Source: Collimonas sp. OK242
GTDB lineage: Bacteria; Pseudomonadota; Gammaproteobacteria; Burkholderiales; Burkholderiaceae_D
Direction: 5' to 3'
Length of the DNA stretch: 38,196 nt
Assembly: GCF_900107095.1 (NCBI RefSeq)
Contig: NZ_FNOR01000028.1
Location: forward strand, 1-38,196
A model generated the notes under the pieces. It did no database searches. It worked only from the letters and a program-made list of their open reading frames with translations, and had not been told where the DNA came from. Positions 1-8,162 of this stretch are shown here, in pieces. A program made the translations under genes and the position numbers. How positions within the stretch are numbered: the first letter of the stretch is position 1; each line of letters starts with the position of its first letter.

Positions 1-308
<308 letters not shown>

Positions 309-315
309 CTATCGA

Positions 316-342
316 GGTGTCCGGGCAAATTAGACCACTACA
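316..342 (-). repeat. Terminal inverted repeat (IRL) of the left IS3 copy
   Basis: Read on the minus strand from 342 inward, the end begins TGTAGTGGTC and includes CCGGACACC. The right-hand IS end (37872-37897) begins with the same ten bases and has CGGACAC at the same spacing; 19 of the 26 aligned positions agree. A GATAGGT block follows shortly in both copies. Confidence 0.8.
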
Positions 343-999
343 GTCCGAATTGAGCCGCGTGGCATTGGCGCGTGATCGTTGATTGCTCACGGTTGCGCGG
401 TAGGACGAACCATGGTTCGCCAGTAGCCAACGCGAGAACGCTGAGCGCAGGGAGCCTGCCGAAGCGGGGGCCGGTGAAGAAGAGGGCTTAAATGAATAGT
501 AGCTCATGGCATTGTCCGGTGGTTGGGTTGTTGAGCAAGGGCGGCGAGGAAAGCCCAAGGAGCGTTGCTGCTTCGCTCATGCGACGCCGTGGTCTTGAGG
601 GAAAACCAGGTATGGGCGCATGTCGAGAATCCGTGAGCTGTTAAAAAGCGATTGGAATAAATCTCATAAGCATCAAGATCAACGGGCATCTAGATAGTAT
701 TGATAGTGGCAAACTATTCTTGCTTACAATCTCAGAGCGGCCAATGAACACATTGCAAGAGGACTATAACTTGCCGAAAAGAAAAAACAACCTGTGAATA
801 TTGATAGGTGATTTGGCGTGCGCCACGGATTGTCATAAGGAAATATTGATGTTACTCCCCCAATTGTTTTTTCTCACATTAGAGCGGTATTTTTTGTTGG
901 CTAGATTTCGTCGCTCGACCATGGATTTCACGCGTAAATGCGTCAATACCAAAAATTTGAATCTGGGCCATCTTGCGTGCCAATGATGAATTATTGTTG

Positions 1000-1019
1000 C
1001 TATAGGGAAATCCCTATAG
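1000..1019. promoter_or_regulatory. Perfect 20-bp palindrome, possible operator
   Basis: CTATAGGGA-AA-TCCCTATAG is a 9-2-9 perfect inverted repeat. It lies about 48 bp upstream of the -35 box of the candidate promoter at 1067-1095, a position suited to an upstream activator site, and is followed by a short T-rich stretch (tctttt). Its 20-bp length matches that of binding sites of LuxR-type regulators, one of which is encoded at 22429, but no site preference is known for that protein here. A weak Rho-independent terminator reading is possible but the stem is A/T-poor only in its centre and the T-run is short. Confidence 0.45.
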
Positions 1020-1066
1020 TCTTTTAGGGATTAACTGATTGATATGTAATTCAGATTTTCGGATCA

Positions 1067-1095
1067 TTGACAAAGCAATAAGGCGCACTTACGTT
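1067..1095 (+). promoter_or_regulatory. Candidate sigma70 promoter of the glycosyltransferase/T1SS cluster
   Basis: A consensus -35 TTGACA (1067-1072) is followed after 17 bp by TACGTT (1090-1095), a weak -10 with three of six consensus bases. A poor -10 with a perfect -35 and an upstream palindrome would fit an activator-controlled promoter. The predicted transcript would have an untranslated leader of over 200 bases before the first gene at 1336. Confidence 0.35.
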
Positions 1096-1335
1096 CTTTA
1101 AAAATGGTGGAAATCGATGCGTTGGCATCTTGTCTCGATATTTGACAAGCAATTTCGTACAACACTGATGCGTAGAGTGCAAATGAAAAGAGCAATTCGG
1201 CACAAAGTCACAAAGATTCCTGGGTGTTATTGAAGTGGATGGTCAGCACACATTAAAGCCAGCCCGCAAACGTAGTCAGTAGCTCAATTCAAATTGCAAC
1301 AATGAGTTAGGCGAGAATGCAATTCCACAGCGCAT

Positions 1336-2556
1336 ATGAAGATTCTCTTTGTTCACCAAAATTTCCCTGGCCAATATCTTCATCTTGCGCGTCACCTGGC
1401 ATCCGTTCCGGGAAACGAGATCGTCTTTATTACCCAGCGTCAGGACGCATCGATTCCTGGCGTGAAGAAGATTGTCTATAAGCCGCAGAGAATTGTGACC
1501 CCAGGGATCCATCATTATCTGCGCGAGACCGAAGCCGGCATACTGAATGCACAGGAAGTGGCGCGGGTTGCGATGGAGTTGAAGAATGCCGGTTTCGTCC
1601 CAGACGTGATGCTCGGCCACAATGGTTGGGGAGAAATCTGGTATCTGAAAGATGTCTTTCCGAATACGCCGTTATTGGGCTATTTCGAATTTTTCTATAA
1701 GGAGCAGGGTGCCGACGTCGGCTTTGATCCGAACGATCCTCCCACACCGGACAGGCCGCCGCGCTTGCGAACCAAAAACTTCGGCAATCTGCTAGCGCTG
1801 GAGTCGGTCGACTGGGGGCAATGTCCGACACTGTGGCAACGATCTGTCTATCCGCTACGCTATCAGTCAATCATCAGCGTCATCCACGAGGGCATCGATA
1901 CCCAACTGGTTAGACCGAGCGATAACGCCAGTTTTAGCATTCCAGGCACGGAGATTGTCTTGCAACAGGGGGATGAAGTAGTCACCTATGTTGCGCGCAA
2001 TCTGGAGCCTTACCGCGGATTCCCGAGTTTCATGCGCAGCCTTCCTGCCATTTTGGAGCGCCGTCCAAACGCCCATGTCTTGATTGTCGGGGGCGATGAA
2101 ACCAGCTATGGACCCGGTTTGGCGGACGGATTGACCTTTCGGCAGCGCTTGCTGGACGAACTGGGAGATGCGATCGATCTCAAGCGCGTGCACTTTCTTG
2201 GCAAAGTGCCGTATTCATCCTTTCTCACGATCCTGCAGATATCGCGCGTCCACGTTTATCTCACTTTTCCGTTCGTGTTGTCGTGGTCGATGCTCGAAGC
2301 CATGTCGGCGGGGTGTCTTGTGGTTGGTTCCAGAACGCCCCCCGTGGAAGAAGTGATTCGAGATGGCGAAAACGGTATTCTCGTCGATTTTTTTTCACCA
2401 AGAGACATTTCACAGCGCGTTGTCGAAGCACTGGAAGATGTTCGCGCGCATGCACAAATCAGACACAACGCCCGCCGCACCATTGTCGATAAATTCGATT
2501 TGCGGACCATTTGCCTGCCGGCGCAGTTGGGCTTGATTGAAAAACTAGTTTTGTAG
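1336..2556 (+). CDS. Glycosyltransferase family 4 (GT-B fold)
   Basis: Predicted cytoplasmic, retaining GT4 enzyme that transfers a sugar from a nucleotide-sugar donor; donor and acceptor cannot be read from sequence. The N-terminus MKILFVHQNFPGQYLHLA is characteristic of the Glyco_trans_4_3-type Rossmann domain, and residues about 205-390 form the GT1/GT4 C-terminal domain. The usual EX7E motif is modified: in FPFVLSWSMLEAMSAG the second Glu is E321, while the first is replaced by F313, which I recall as normal for this subfamily. The C-terminal GENGILVDFF block is typical of the donor-binding end. At 406 residues it is normal length. The start has only a weak ribosome binding site but fits the domain start exactly. 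It is the first gene of a same-strand cluster leading into a type I exporter, suggesting a role in modifying or accompanying the exported product. Confidence 0.85.
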   Translation: MKILFVHQNFPGQYLHLARHLASVPGNEIVFITQRQDASIPGVKKIVYKPQRIVTPGIHHYLRETEAGILNAQEVARVAMELKNAGFVPDVMLGHNGWGEIWYLKDVFPNTPLLGYFEFFYKEQGADVGFDPNDPPTPDRPPRLRTKNFGNLLALESVDWGQCPTLWQRSVYPLRYQSIISVIHEGIDTQLVRPSDNASFSIPGTEIVLQQGDEVVTYVARNLEPYRGFPSFMRSLPAILERRPNAHVLIVGGDETSYGPGLADGLTFRQRLLDELGDAIDLKRVHFLGKVPYSSFLTILQISRVHVYLTFPFVLSWSMLEAMSAGCLVVGSRTPPVEEVIRDGENGILVDFFSPRDISQRVVEALEDVRAHAQIRHNARRTIVDKFDLRTICLPAQLGLIEKLVL

Positions 2557-2754
2557 CGTTCTGAAAGTACAAGGCGTTGTATAGGGAATGGGCAATTTTT
2601 ATATATTCAATCGCAAGCTGTTGGGCGTCGAACTCTTGATCAAGCAAATTTTTCCTCATTCCTCAAACGATTCGCAGACCCGTGTCGTGCGGACGCTAGC
2701 ATTGCCAACGCATGATTTGAGTGGCGATCACTTGCACAGCACTAGGGTGACCCA

Positions 2755-4014
2755 ATGAGACGCATCCTGTTAACGTGGGAAATTGGCTCCAACACGGGGC
2801 ACTTGCTGCGATTATTACCCGTGGCGGAGAGACTCAAAGAGCAAGGGCATGCGGTATTAGCTGCGGTTCGGGACATACCAACGGCAGCTACCGTTTTTGG
2901 TCCCACAAATATTTCTTTTGTTCAGGCTCCGATACTTGCCCAGGGGCGGCAACTACGTCATCGTCAGACCGGCTACGCGGATATCTTGCTGTCTCAAGGC
3001 TGGGCCGAGAACTCCGTCCTATGGGGATTGATACAGGGCTGGATCAATCTTTTCCGAATGTTCAGGCCGGACGTCATCATTGCGGATTTTTCGCCGACAG
3101 CCTGCCTGGCTGCACGTATTGCAGGCGTACGCGTCGTATGGCTGGGAAATGGTTTCGAATTGCCGCCGGCAACAGATCCATTGCCGCCGTTCCCCGGATT
3201 CTCATGGGCGACGCAAGAGCTTGCCGCCAGATCCGAGCGTATTGCCGTCGAAACCGCGAACACAGTGATACAAGCATTCAATGGCAAGAAGCTTCAAGCG
3301 TTACGGGATCTGTTTGACCCGCAGACATGTCTGCTGGCCACGTTTCCTGAGCTGGACCATTACGGTGCGCGACCCAACATCCGCTATATCGGCATGCTGC
3401 GTGGGCAGCCCAAAGCAGATTCAATTGCCTGGCCGGATGAGGGCGAGCACCGTGTTTTTGCTTACTTGAGGCCAGATACCGAAAATGTCGACGCAATCCT
3501 TGGCGGCTTACTTGAGAGCGGAGCCAGTGTCGTATGCGTCGCGCCAGAATTCGACAAGGAACGACTCAACAAATATCGAAGTGTGCGGATAACCTTTACG
3601 ACACGACCGGTTGCGTTGGAACGGCTTGCAAGTAGCGCACACGTTTGTGTGTCGTATGCGGCGGAAGGAACTGTGGCGACCTTTTTGTTGAAAGGTGTGC
3701 CGCAATTGATGTCGCCGCGATTAGTTGAAGGGCATATGACGGCAAAGAGGGTCGTTGAGTTAGGTGCGGGCTTGATGGTGCCCGCCGGAGCCACCGGTCA
3801 AATCGTTGCGACAATGCTGGACCGGCTATGCCGAACATCCGAATGCAAAACCAAGGCTATTGCTATTGCAGACCGATATCGCGGTTTTGATGTCAATGCT
3901 GCAGTCGATGAGATTGTTGGTTTGGTGAATATTCTGACTGGGGAGAATGGGCCGCCTTCCTATAAGTCGTTGCCCAGTACCCCGGTTAATCAGAAGGGCG
4001 ATGATCGGCGATGA
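2755..4014 (+). CDS. GT-B glycosyltransferase, UGT/MurG-like (GT1/GT28-type)
   Basis: A 419-residue predicted glycosyltransferase. The N-terminal domain opens with ILLTWEIGSNTGHLLRLLPV, the glycine-rich acceptor-side loop followed by a helix seen in UGT/MurG-like enzymes, and contains PDVIIADFSPTACLAARIAG, the typical Rossmann strand-helix with D and P. The C-terminal half has the donor-side region around PVALERLASSAHVCVSYAAEGTV and the GVPQLMSPRLVEGHMTAKRV stretch, the place of the usual HGG and P...Q.....R motifs; the HGG here is degenerate (YAAEGT). An AGGGTG ribosome binding site lies 8-9 bases before the ATG. Its stop overlaps the next start (ATGA), so it is coupled to the epimerase. Donor and acceptor are unknown. 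Confidence 0.8.
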   Translation: MRRILLTWEIGSNTGHLLRLLPVAERLKEQGHAVLAAVRDIPTAATVFGPTNISFVQAPILAQGRQLRHRQTGYADILLSQGWAENSVLWGLIQGWINLFRMFRPDVIIADFSPTACLAARIAGVRVVWLGNGFELPPATDPLPPFPGFSWATQELAARSERIAVETANTVIQAFNGKKLQALRDLFDPQTCLLATFPELDHYGARPNIRYIGMLRGQPKADSIAWPDEGEHRVFAYLRPDTENVDAILGGLLESGASVVCVAPEFDKERLNKYRSVRITFTTRPVALERLASSAHVCVSYAAEGTVATFLLKGVPQLMSPRLVEGHMTAKRVVELGAGLMVPAGATGQIVATMLDRLCRTSECKTKAIAIADRYRGFDVNAAVDEIVGLVNILTGENGPPSYKSLPSTPVNQKGDDRR

Positions 4015-5006
4015 GCAAAGAAAAGATTGTGCGATGTCTTGTCTTGGGCGGAGCTGGCTTTATCGGCGCAGACTTGGTGGAACGCCTGTTAGACGAGGGC
4101 TATGTCGTACGTGTTTTTGATAAAAAGCAATCTCCATTCCTTGCTACCCTTTTGTCAAAGGGCGACATCGAGTGTATCCATGGCGATTTCCGTGATAAGG
4201 GACTTCTTTCCAATGCCATCCAAGGATGCGATATTGCTTTCCATCTGATTGGCAGCACGCTTCCCAAAACATCGAATGACGATCCTCTTGCCGACATAGA
4301 GTCGAATTTGATGGGGACCGTTCAGCTTTTAGAGTTGGCCCGCTATTCCGGACTCAAGAGAATAATCTTCATGTCTTCCGGCGGCACTGTTTATGGTGAG
4401 TCGACACAAGTTCCAATCGACGAAGACCATCCTGCCAATCCAATCACCTCGTACGGGATCGTCAAATTAGCCATCGAGAAATATCTTGAGCTTTATCGCC
4501 ATCTTTATGGCCTGGAGTACGTTGTGCTGCGCGCGTCCAATGTATATGGAGAGCGTCAAATGGCGACTGCGACCCAAGGGGCAGTTGCCGCATTTATACA
4601 ACAGGCTCGCAACGGCGAACCAATTGAAATTTGGGGAGATGGCTCTGCTGTCAGGGACTATATCCATGTGTCCGACGTCGTGGATGCGTTGATCCGCTCA
4701 GCGCGATATACGGGGCGATCTGCAATTCTCAATATCGGCTCAGGTCACGGAACACGGATCGACGAATTGGTAGGCATCATTGAAGTGATTACCGGGAAGA
4801 CAGCTGTACGAAAACGAGGCGGCGCCCGAGTCTTTGACGTCAGGTCAAATATCCTCGCTTGTGATCGAGCGTATGTGGAATTGGGATGGTTGTCCAAGAT
4901 CAGCCTGCGCGAGGGTATTGGCAAGATTCATCGTTCTTTTGAAACGCAGTCATTGGTTGGGGAAATTGGTGAGCTAAAAGGGTTTTCACGCCATGATTTC
5001 CGATAG
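4011..5006 (+). CDS. NAD-dependent epimerase/dehydratase (extended SDR)
   Basis: A 331-residue extended short-chain dehydrogenase/reductase, probably acting on a nucleotide-activated sugar. The N-terminal GGAGFIG (about residues 13-19) is the NAD-binding glycine motif, FHLIGST and SSGGTVYG hold the conserved strands with the catalytic Ser/Thr, and Y148-xxx-K152 (YGIVK) is the catalytic pair. The ERQMATATQGAVAAF and GDGSAVRDYIHVSDVV blocks are the usual substrate-binding signatures of UDP-glucose/GDP-sugar epimerases and dehydratases. It begins inside the last codons of the preceding glycosyltransferase (ATGA overlap), so the two are probably translated together. Its job is likely to supply the sugar that the two upstream transferases use. 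Confidence 0.88.
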   Translation: MSKEKIVRCLVLGGAGFIGADLVERLLDEGYVVRVFDKKQSPFLATLLSKGDIECIHGDFRDKGLLSNAIQGCDIAFHLIGSTLPKTSNDDPLADIESNLMGTVQLLELARYSGLKRIIFMSSGGTVYGESTQVPIDEDHPANPITSYGIVKLAIEKYLELYRHLYGLEYVVLRASNVYGERQMATATQGAVAAFIQQARNGEPIEIWGDGSAVRDYIHVSDVVDALIRSARYTGRSAILNIGSGHGTRIDELVGIIEVITGKTAVRKRGGARVFDVRSNILACDRAYVELGWLSKISLREGIGKIHRSFETQSLVGEIGELKGFSRHDFR

Positions 5007-5040
5007 GGAAACCAAGTGATTTTTCTATGTTGTAGTTAAA

Positions 5041-7311
5041 GTGATTTTTATAAAAATAATGCGCCGTCGAATATTAAAGCTGGTTAACGCAGGTATTGTT
5101 TCGGGGCGCAAACAGCCTGCTTTGACTCATGCGTTTTCCGTCCACGATGTGACCTGGGCGATGGGGAGTTTCTGCGCGTTGAACGGTAAACCGTTCGACA
5201 GTAATCTGCTGCTGCAGCAATTTCCACCGCCCTACAGCGCCGATTCGATTATTAATGCCGGACGTGCTTTGGGCTTCAAGATCAAACGTAAAAATTGCGA
5301 GAGCGGGGCACTAATCGCATTACACATGCCTTGCCTGGCTATCATGCATGGTCCGGAAGTTGACAATCAACTCCCTAATGCATCGGCACAAGCAACCAAC
5401 GGTGTCGGCGTCGAACCTGCGTCAAGAGCAAGCCGCCCTGCAATCATCGTTCAAATCAATGATGGCAACGTCATCTTGTTCGAAGCCGGCAGCAATACGC
5501 CCAAGACGTTGACACAAGCTGAGTTCGCGGCTTCCTATGCCGGGACCGTGTTCCAACTCGCGATGAACGCTAAAACGATCAAGGATCCAGACGGTGCACG
5601 AGCAGATCAGAGCAAATTCGGTTTCAACTGGTTTATCCCGGAGCTTTTAAAACACCGGCGCGTATGGCGCGACGTTCTGATTGCCTCGCTGATCATTCAG
5701 TTGCTTGCGCTCGGTACGCCATTATTTACGCAAGTCGTGATCGACAAGGTGGTGGTACACCGGACAGAAAGCACCTTGATTGTCATCGCCATCGGCCTGG
5801 GTGTCTTCATGCTGTTCTCTGCGTTGCTTTCGTGGGTGCGCCAGTATCTGGTTCTGCACACGGGCAACCGGGTCGATGCCGTCCTGGGCAGCGCCGTCTT
5901 CGATCATCTTTTCAAGCTGCCGCCACGCTACTTCGAACATCGCCCGACCGGCGTCATTGCCGCGCGTCTGCATGGGGTGGAAAGCATTCGCGAATTTGTC
6001 GCCAGTGCGGCCGTGTCGCTGATTCTCGATTTGCCGTTTTTGCTGATCTTCGTCGGCATCATGTTCTATTACAACGTCACCTTGACCCTGGTTGCCTTGT
6101 CGCTGATCGGCGCCATCGTCGTCCTCAGTCTAATCATGGCGCCGGTGTTCCGTGATCGTCTCAATCATCAGTTTTTGCTGGGTGCGCGTAACCAGGCATT
6201 CATTACCGAATATGTGTCAGGCCTGGAAACCGTCAAGAGTCTGCAGATGGAGCCACAACTCTCGGCACGCTATGGCGACTATCTGGCCGACTACCTGCAG
6301 GCGGGTTTCAGGATGAAGCAAATCGCCAACACCTATAACGTGGTCGCCAACGGCATCGAGCAGTTCATGTCTCTGATGATTCTTGTGGTCGGTGCCTATA
6401 ACGTGATGCACAACAGCGATTTCACGATCGGTATGCTGATTGCCTTCCAGATGTTCGCAGGCAGAGTCTCGCAACCTATGTTGCGCATCGTCGGTTTGTG
6501 GCAGCAGTTTCAAACGGCGAATATGTCGATGCAACGGCTGGGCGACATCATGAATGCGCCGAAAGAACCGTATTCAATCCTACCCAGCCGCCTGCGTGAG
6601 AGTAAGGGCAGCATCGAGATTGATAATCTGAGTTTTCGGTATGGGGAGAATCTGCCGTATCTGTACCAGAACTTTGGCTTGACAGTTACGCCAGGTAAGG
6701 TGATTGCGATCATGGGGCCGTCCGGGTCGGGGAAAAGTACGTTGACCAAGCTTTTACAAGGCTTCTACGTTCCGTCCGATGGCCAGATCAAACTCGACGG
6801 CAACGATATTCGCTATCTCTCCGCGAACGAATTACGCCACTATTTTGGCGTTGTGCCGCAAGAGACTGTTCTGTTCTCCGGCACCATCTACGACAACTTG
6901 TTGATGGCCAATCCGCATGCGACGTTCGACCAGGTCGTCCATGCCTGCCGTATGGCGGAGATACACGGCACCATTGAGCGTCTCCCACAGGGTTATCAAA
7001 CTGAGATCGGTGAACGCGGCGTGGGATTATCCGGCGGCCAAAAGCAGCGGATGGCGATTGCCAGGGCCTTACTCAAGCAGCCGAAGATTCTGGTGTTTGA
7101 TGAGGCTACCAGCAGTCTCGATGCGGCGACCGCCGAACATTTTGCGGGAACCATCAATCAGTTGAAGGGGAAGGTAACGATGCTGTTTATTACGCATGCA
7201 TTGCCGAAGAATTTGCTGGTGGATGAGGTGGTGCGGATCGGGTCAACAACATTAGCTGCCATTCATTCGCATGTTGATCTTCACGGAGTAGGAAATACAT
7301 CTCAAGCTTGA
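5041..7311 (+). CDS. Type I secretion ABC transporter (HlyB-type permease/ATPase)
   Basis: Inner-membrane ATPase of a type I secretion system, 756 residues in the longest form. Order of domains: a C39-peptidase-like domain (about 25-165) lacking the catalytic cysteine at the expected place, as in HlyB where it is a substrate chaperone rather than a protease; a transmembrane domain (about 195-480); and an ATPase domain (about 515-745). The ATPase is intact: Walker A GPSGSGKST (559-567), signature LSGGQKQR (663-670), Walker B ILVFDEATS with D687/E688, and H-loop H719. The start is uncertain: GTG 5041 and ATG 5059 are both possible and neither has a good ribosome binding site. The gene follows the epimerase by 34 bp, and the HlyD and TolC partners lie downstream of the giant RTX substrate. 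Confidence 0.93.
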   Translation: MIFIKIMRRRILKLVNAGIVSGRKQPALTHAFSVHDVTWAMGSFCALNGKPFDSNLLLQQFPPPYSADSIINAGRALGFKIKRKNCESGALIALHMPCLAIMHGPEVDNQLPNASAQATNGVGVEPASRASRPAIIVQINDGNVILFEAGSNTPKTLTQAEFAASYAGTVFQLAMNAKTIKDPDGARADQSKFGFNWFIPELLKHRRVWRDVLIASLIIQLLALGTPLFTQVVIDKVVVHRTESTLIVIAIGLGVFMLFSALLSWVRQYLVLHTGNRVDAVLGSAVFDHLFKLPPRYFEHRPTGVIAARLHGVESIREFVASAAVSLILDLPFLLIFVGIMFYYNVTLTLVALSLIGAIVVLSLIMAPVFRDRLNHQFLLGARNQAFITEYVSGLETVKSLQMEPQLSARYGDYLADYLQAGFRMKQIANTYNVVANGIEQFMSLMILVVGAYNVMHNSDFTIGMLIAFQMFAGRVSQPMLRIVGLWQQFQTANMSMQRLGDIMNAPKEPYSILPSRLRESKGSIEIDNLSFRYGENLPYLYQNFGLTVTPGKVIAIMGPSGSGKSTLTKLLQGFYVPSDGQIKLDGNDIRYLSANELRHYFGVVPQETVLFSGTIYDNLLMANPHATFDQVVHACRMAEIHGTIERLPQGYQTEIGERGVGLSGGQKQRMAIARALLKQPKILVFDEATSSLDAATAEHFAGTINQLKGKVTMLFITHALPKNLLVDEVVRIGSTTLAAIHSHVDLHGVGNTSQA

Positions 7312-7585
7312 GCATATGCTAAAGATTGAATTTGCAATAAGGAAACGACGTCATTCTTGCAAGGTTGACGATCTGAGTAATTTATGAGAACGAAATTCAC
7401 TAGAAATGGGACAAGGAAAATCATTTATTGAGTGATTCATTTTTTGATTTTTTGTCCTGTTTTCTTTCTGACTCAGGTGAAATAGTTAAAAATACCTGTC
7501 CTTCCTATTCAGAAGAGAAAATAGGATTTGAACAGTGCATGAGTGTTTGATCTAACGTGATCAAGATTATTAAGGGAATTAAATC

Positions 7586-8134
7586 GTGATAAAAAAACTT
7601 GTTCAACTAATTATGATCGTCGGATGCATGATGAATCTAAGCGCTTGTTCTCAAACTATCTTTACATGGCACGAAGAGGTGAAGCTCAATGACGGTCGAA
7701 TCATTGTCGTCGAACAGAAGAAACGCTCGGACGGCAGAATTGCGCGAGAGGCATGGCTCACCATTAATCTACCGGAATTTTCTGCAAAGCCATTGGTGTG
7801 GCATGAAAATCTGGATCCATTAATTTTGAATGTGAGTGAGGGACGACTCTATGTTGTCGGAACTCCTCCAACTGTACGGGAAGCCAGGCTTTATGGAAAT
7901 CCGAGCCCACCTTACATCGGTTTTCTGTGGGAGAGCGAGAGTTGGAAACGAATCCCGTTTGAGCAGATTCCTAAGGCGATTTACGCCACGAATATGTTAA
8001 TTGAAAGCTTTCCTCCAAAAGACACGACGCTTTTGACGCTGGTAAAAAAAGAAAGTGTCGAGGTGAACGGTGATCCGACTATCCCCAAGTACTTCAAACG
8101 AATTGATCCGAAGTTTATTTACCCAAGCAAATAA
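7586..8134 (+). CDS. Small lipoprotein between T1SS ATPase and RTX lipase
   Basis: A 182-residue protein with a lipoprotein signal: a basic start, a hydrophobic helix (LVQLIMIVGCMMNL) and the lipobox LSAC with the lipidated Cys at residue 21. Ser at +2 predicts outer-membrane sorting. It begins with GTG, chosen because AAGGGA sits 8 bases upstream. The mature part has no family I recognise. The gene lies 28 bp ahead of the RTX gene, so it is probably cotranscribed with it, while a 274-bp A/T-rich gap separates it from the ATPase gene. By position it could help fold, tether or release the RTX protein, or protect the producer from its lipase domain; the latter is attractive because immunity proteins of several lipase effectors are lipoproteins, but that is inference only. 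Confidence 0.8.
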   Translation: MIKKLVQLIMIVGCMMNLSACSQTIFTWHEEVKLNDGRIIVVEQKKRSDGRIAREAWLTINLPEFSAKPLVWHENLDPLILNVSEGRLYVVGTPPTVREARLYGNPSPPYIGFLWESESWKRIPFEQIPKAIYATNMLIESFPPKDTTLLTLVKKESVEVNGDPTIPKYFKRIDPKFIYPSK

Positions 8135-8162
8135 TTCTAACAGTCCAATCTTAGGATAAAAC

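Larger units (their letters stand above)
343..1335. other. Gene-free ~1 kb region between IS end and glycosyltransferase gene
   Basis: No convincing coding sequence was found on either strand. The short open frames here lack recognisable motifs, good ribosome binding sites and consistent codon use. The first half (343-700) is G/C-richer and may be a decayed remnant next to the IS element. The second half is A/T-rich and holds a perfect 20-bp palindrome at 1000-1019, a candidate promoter at 1067-1095 and a second TTGACA at 1142-1147 without a convincing -10. This makes it a plausible long leader/control region for the downstream cluster. Confidence 0.55.

Noticed and set aside
801-986. 61-codon plus-strand open frame in the leader region
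   Set aside because: No recognisable motif, weak start context and A/T-rich non-coding character.
5041-7311. Reading the N-terminal domain of the exporter as an active C39 peptidase
   Set aside because: The catalytic Cys is not in the expected place (HDVTWAMGSF region) and the substrate is an RTX protein without a double-glycine leader, so it is a HlyB-type C39-like domain.
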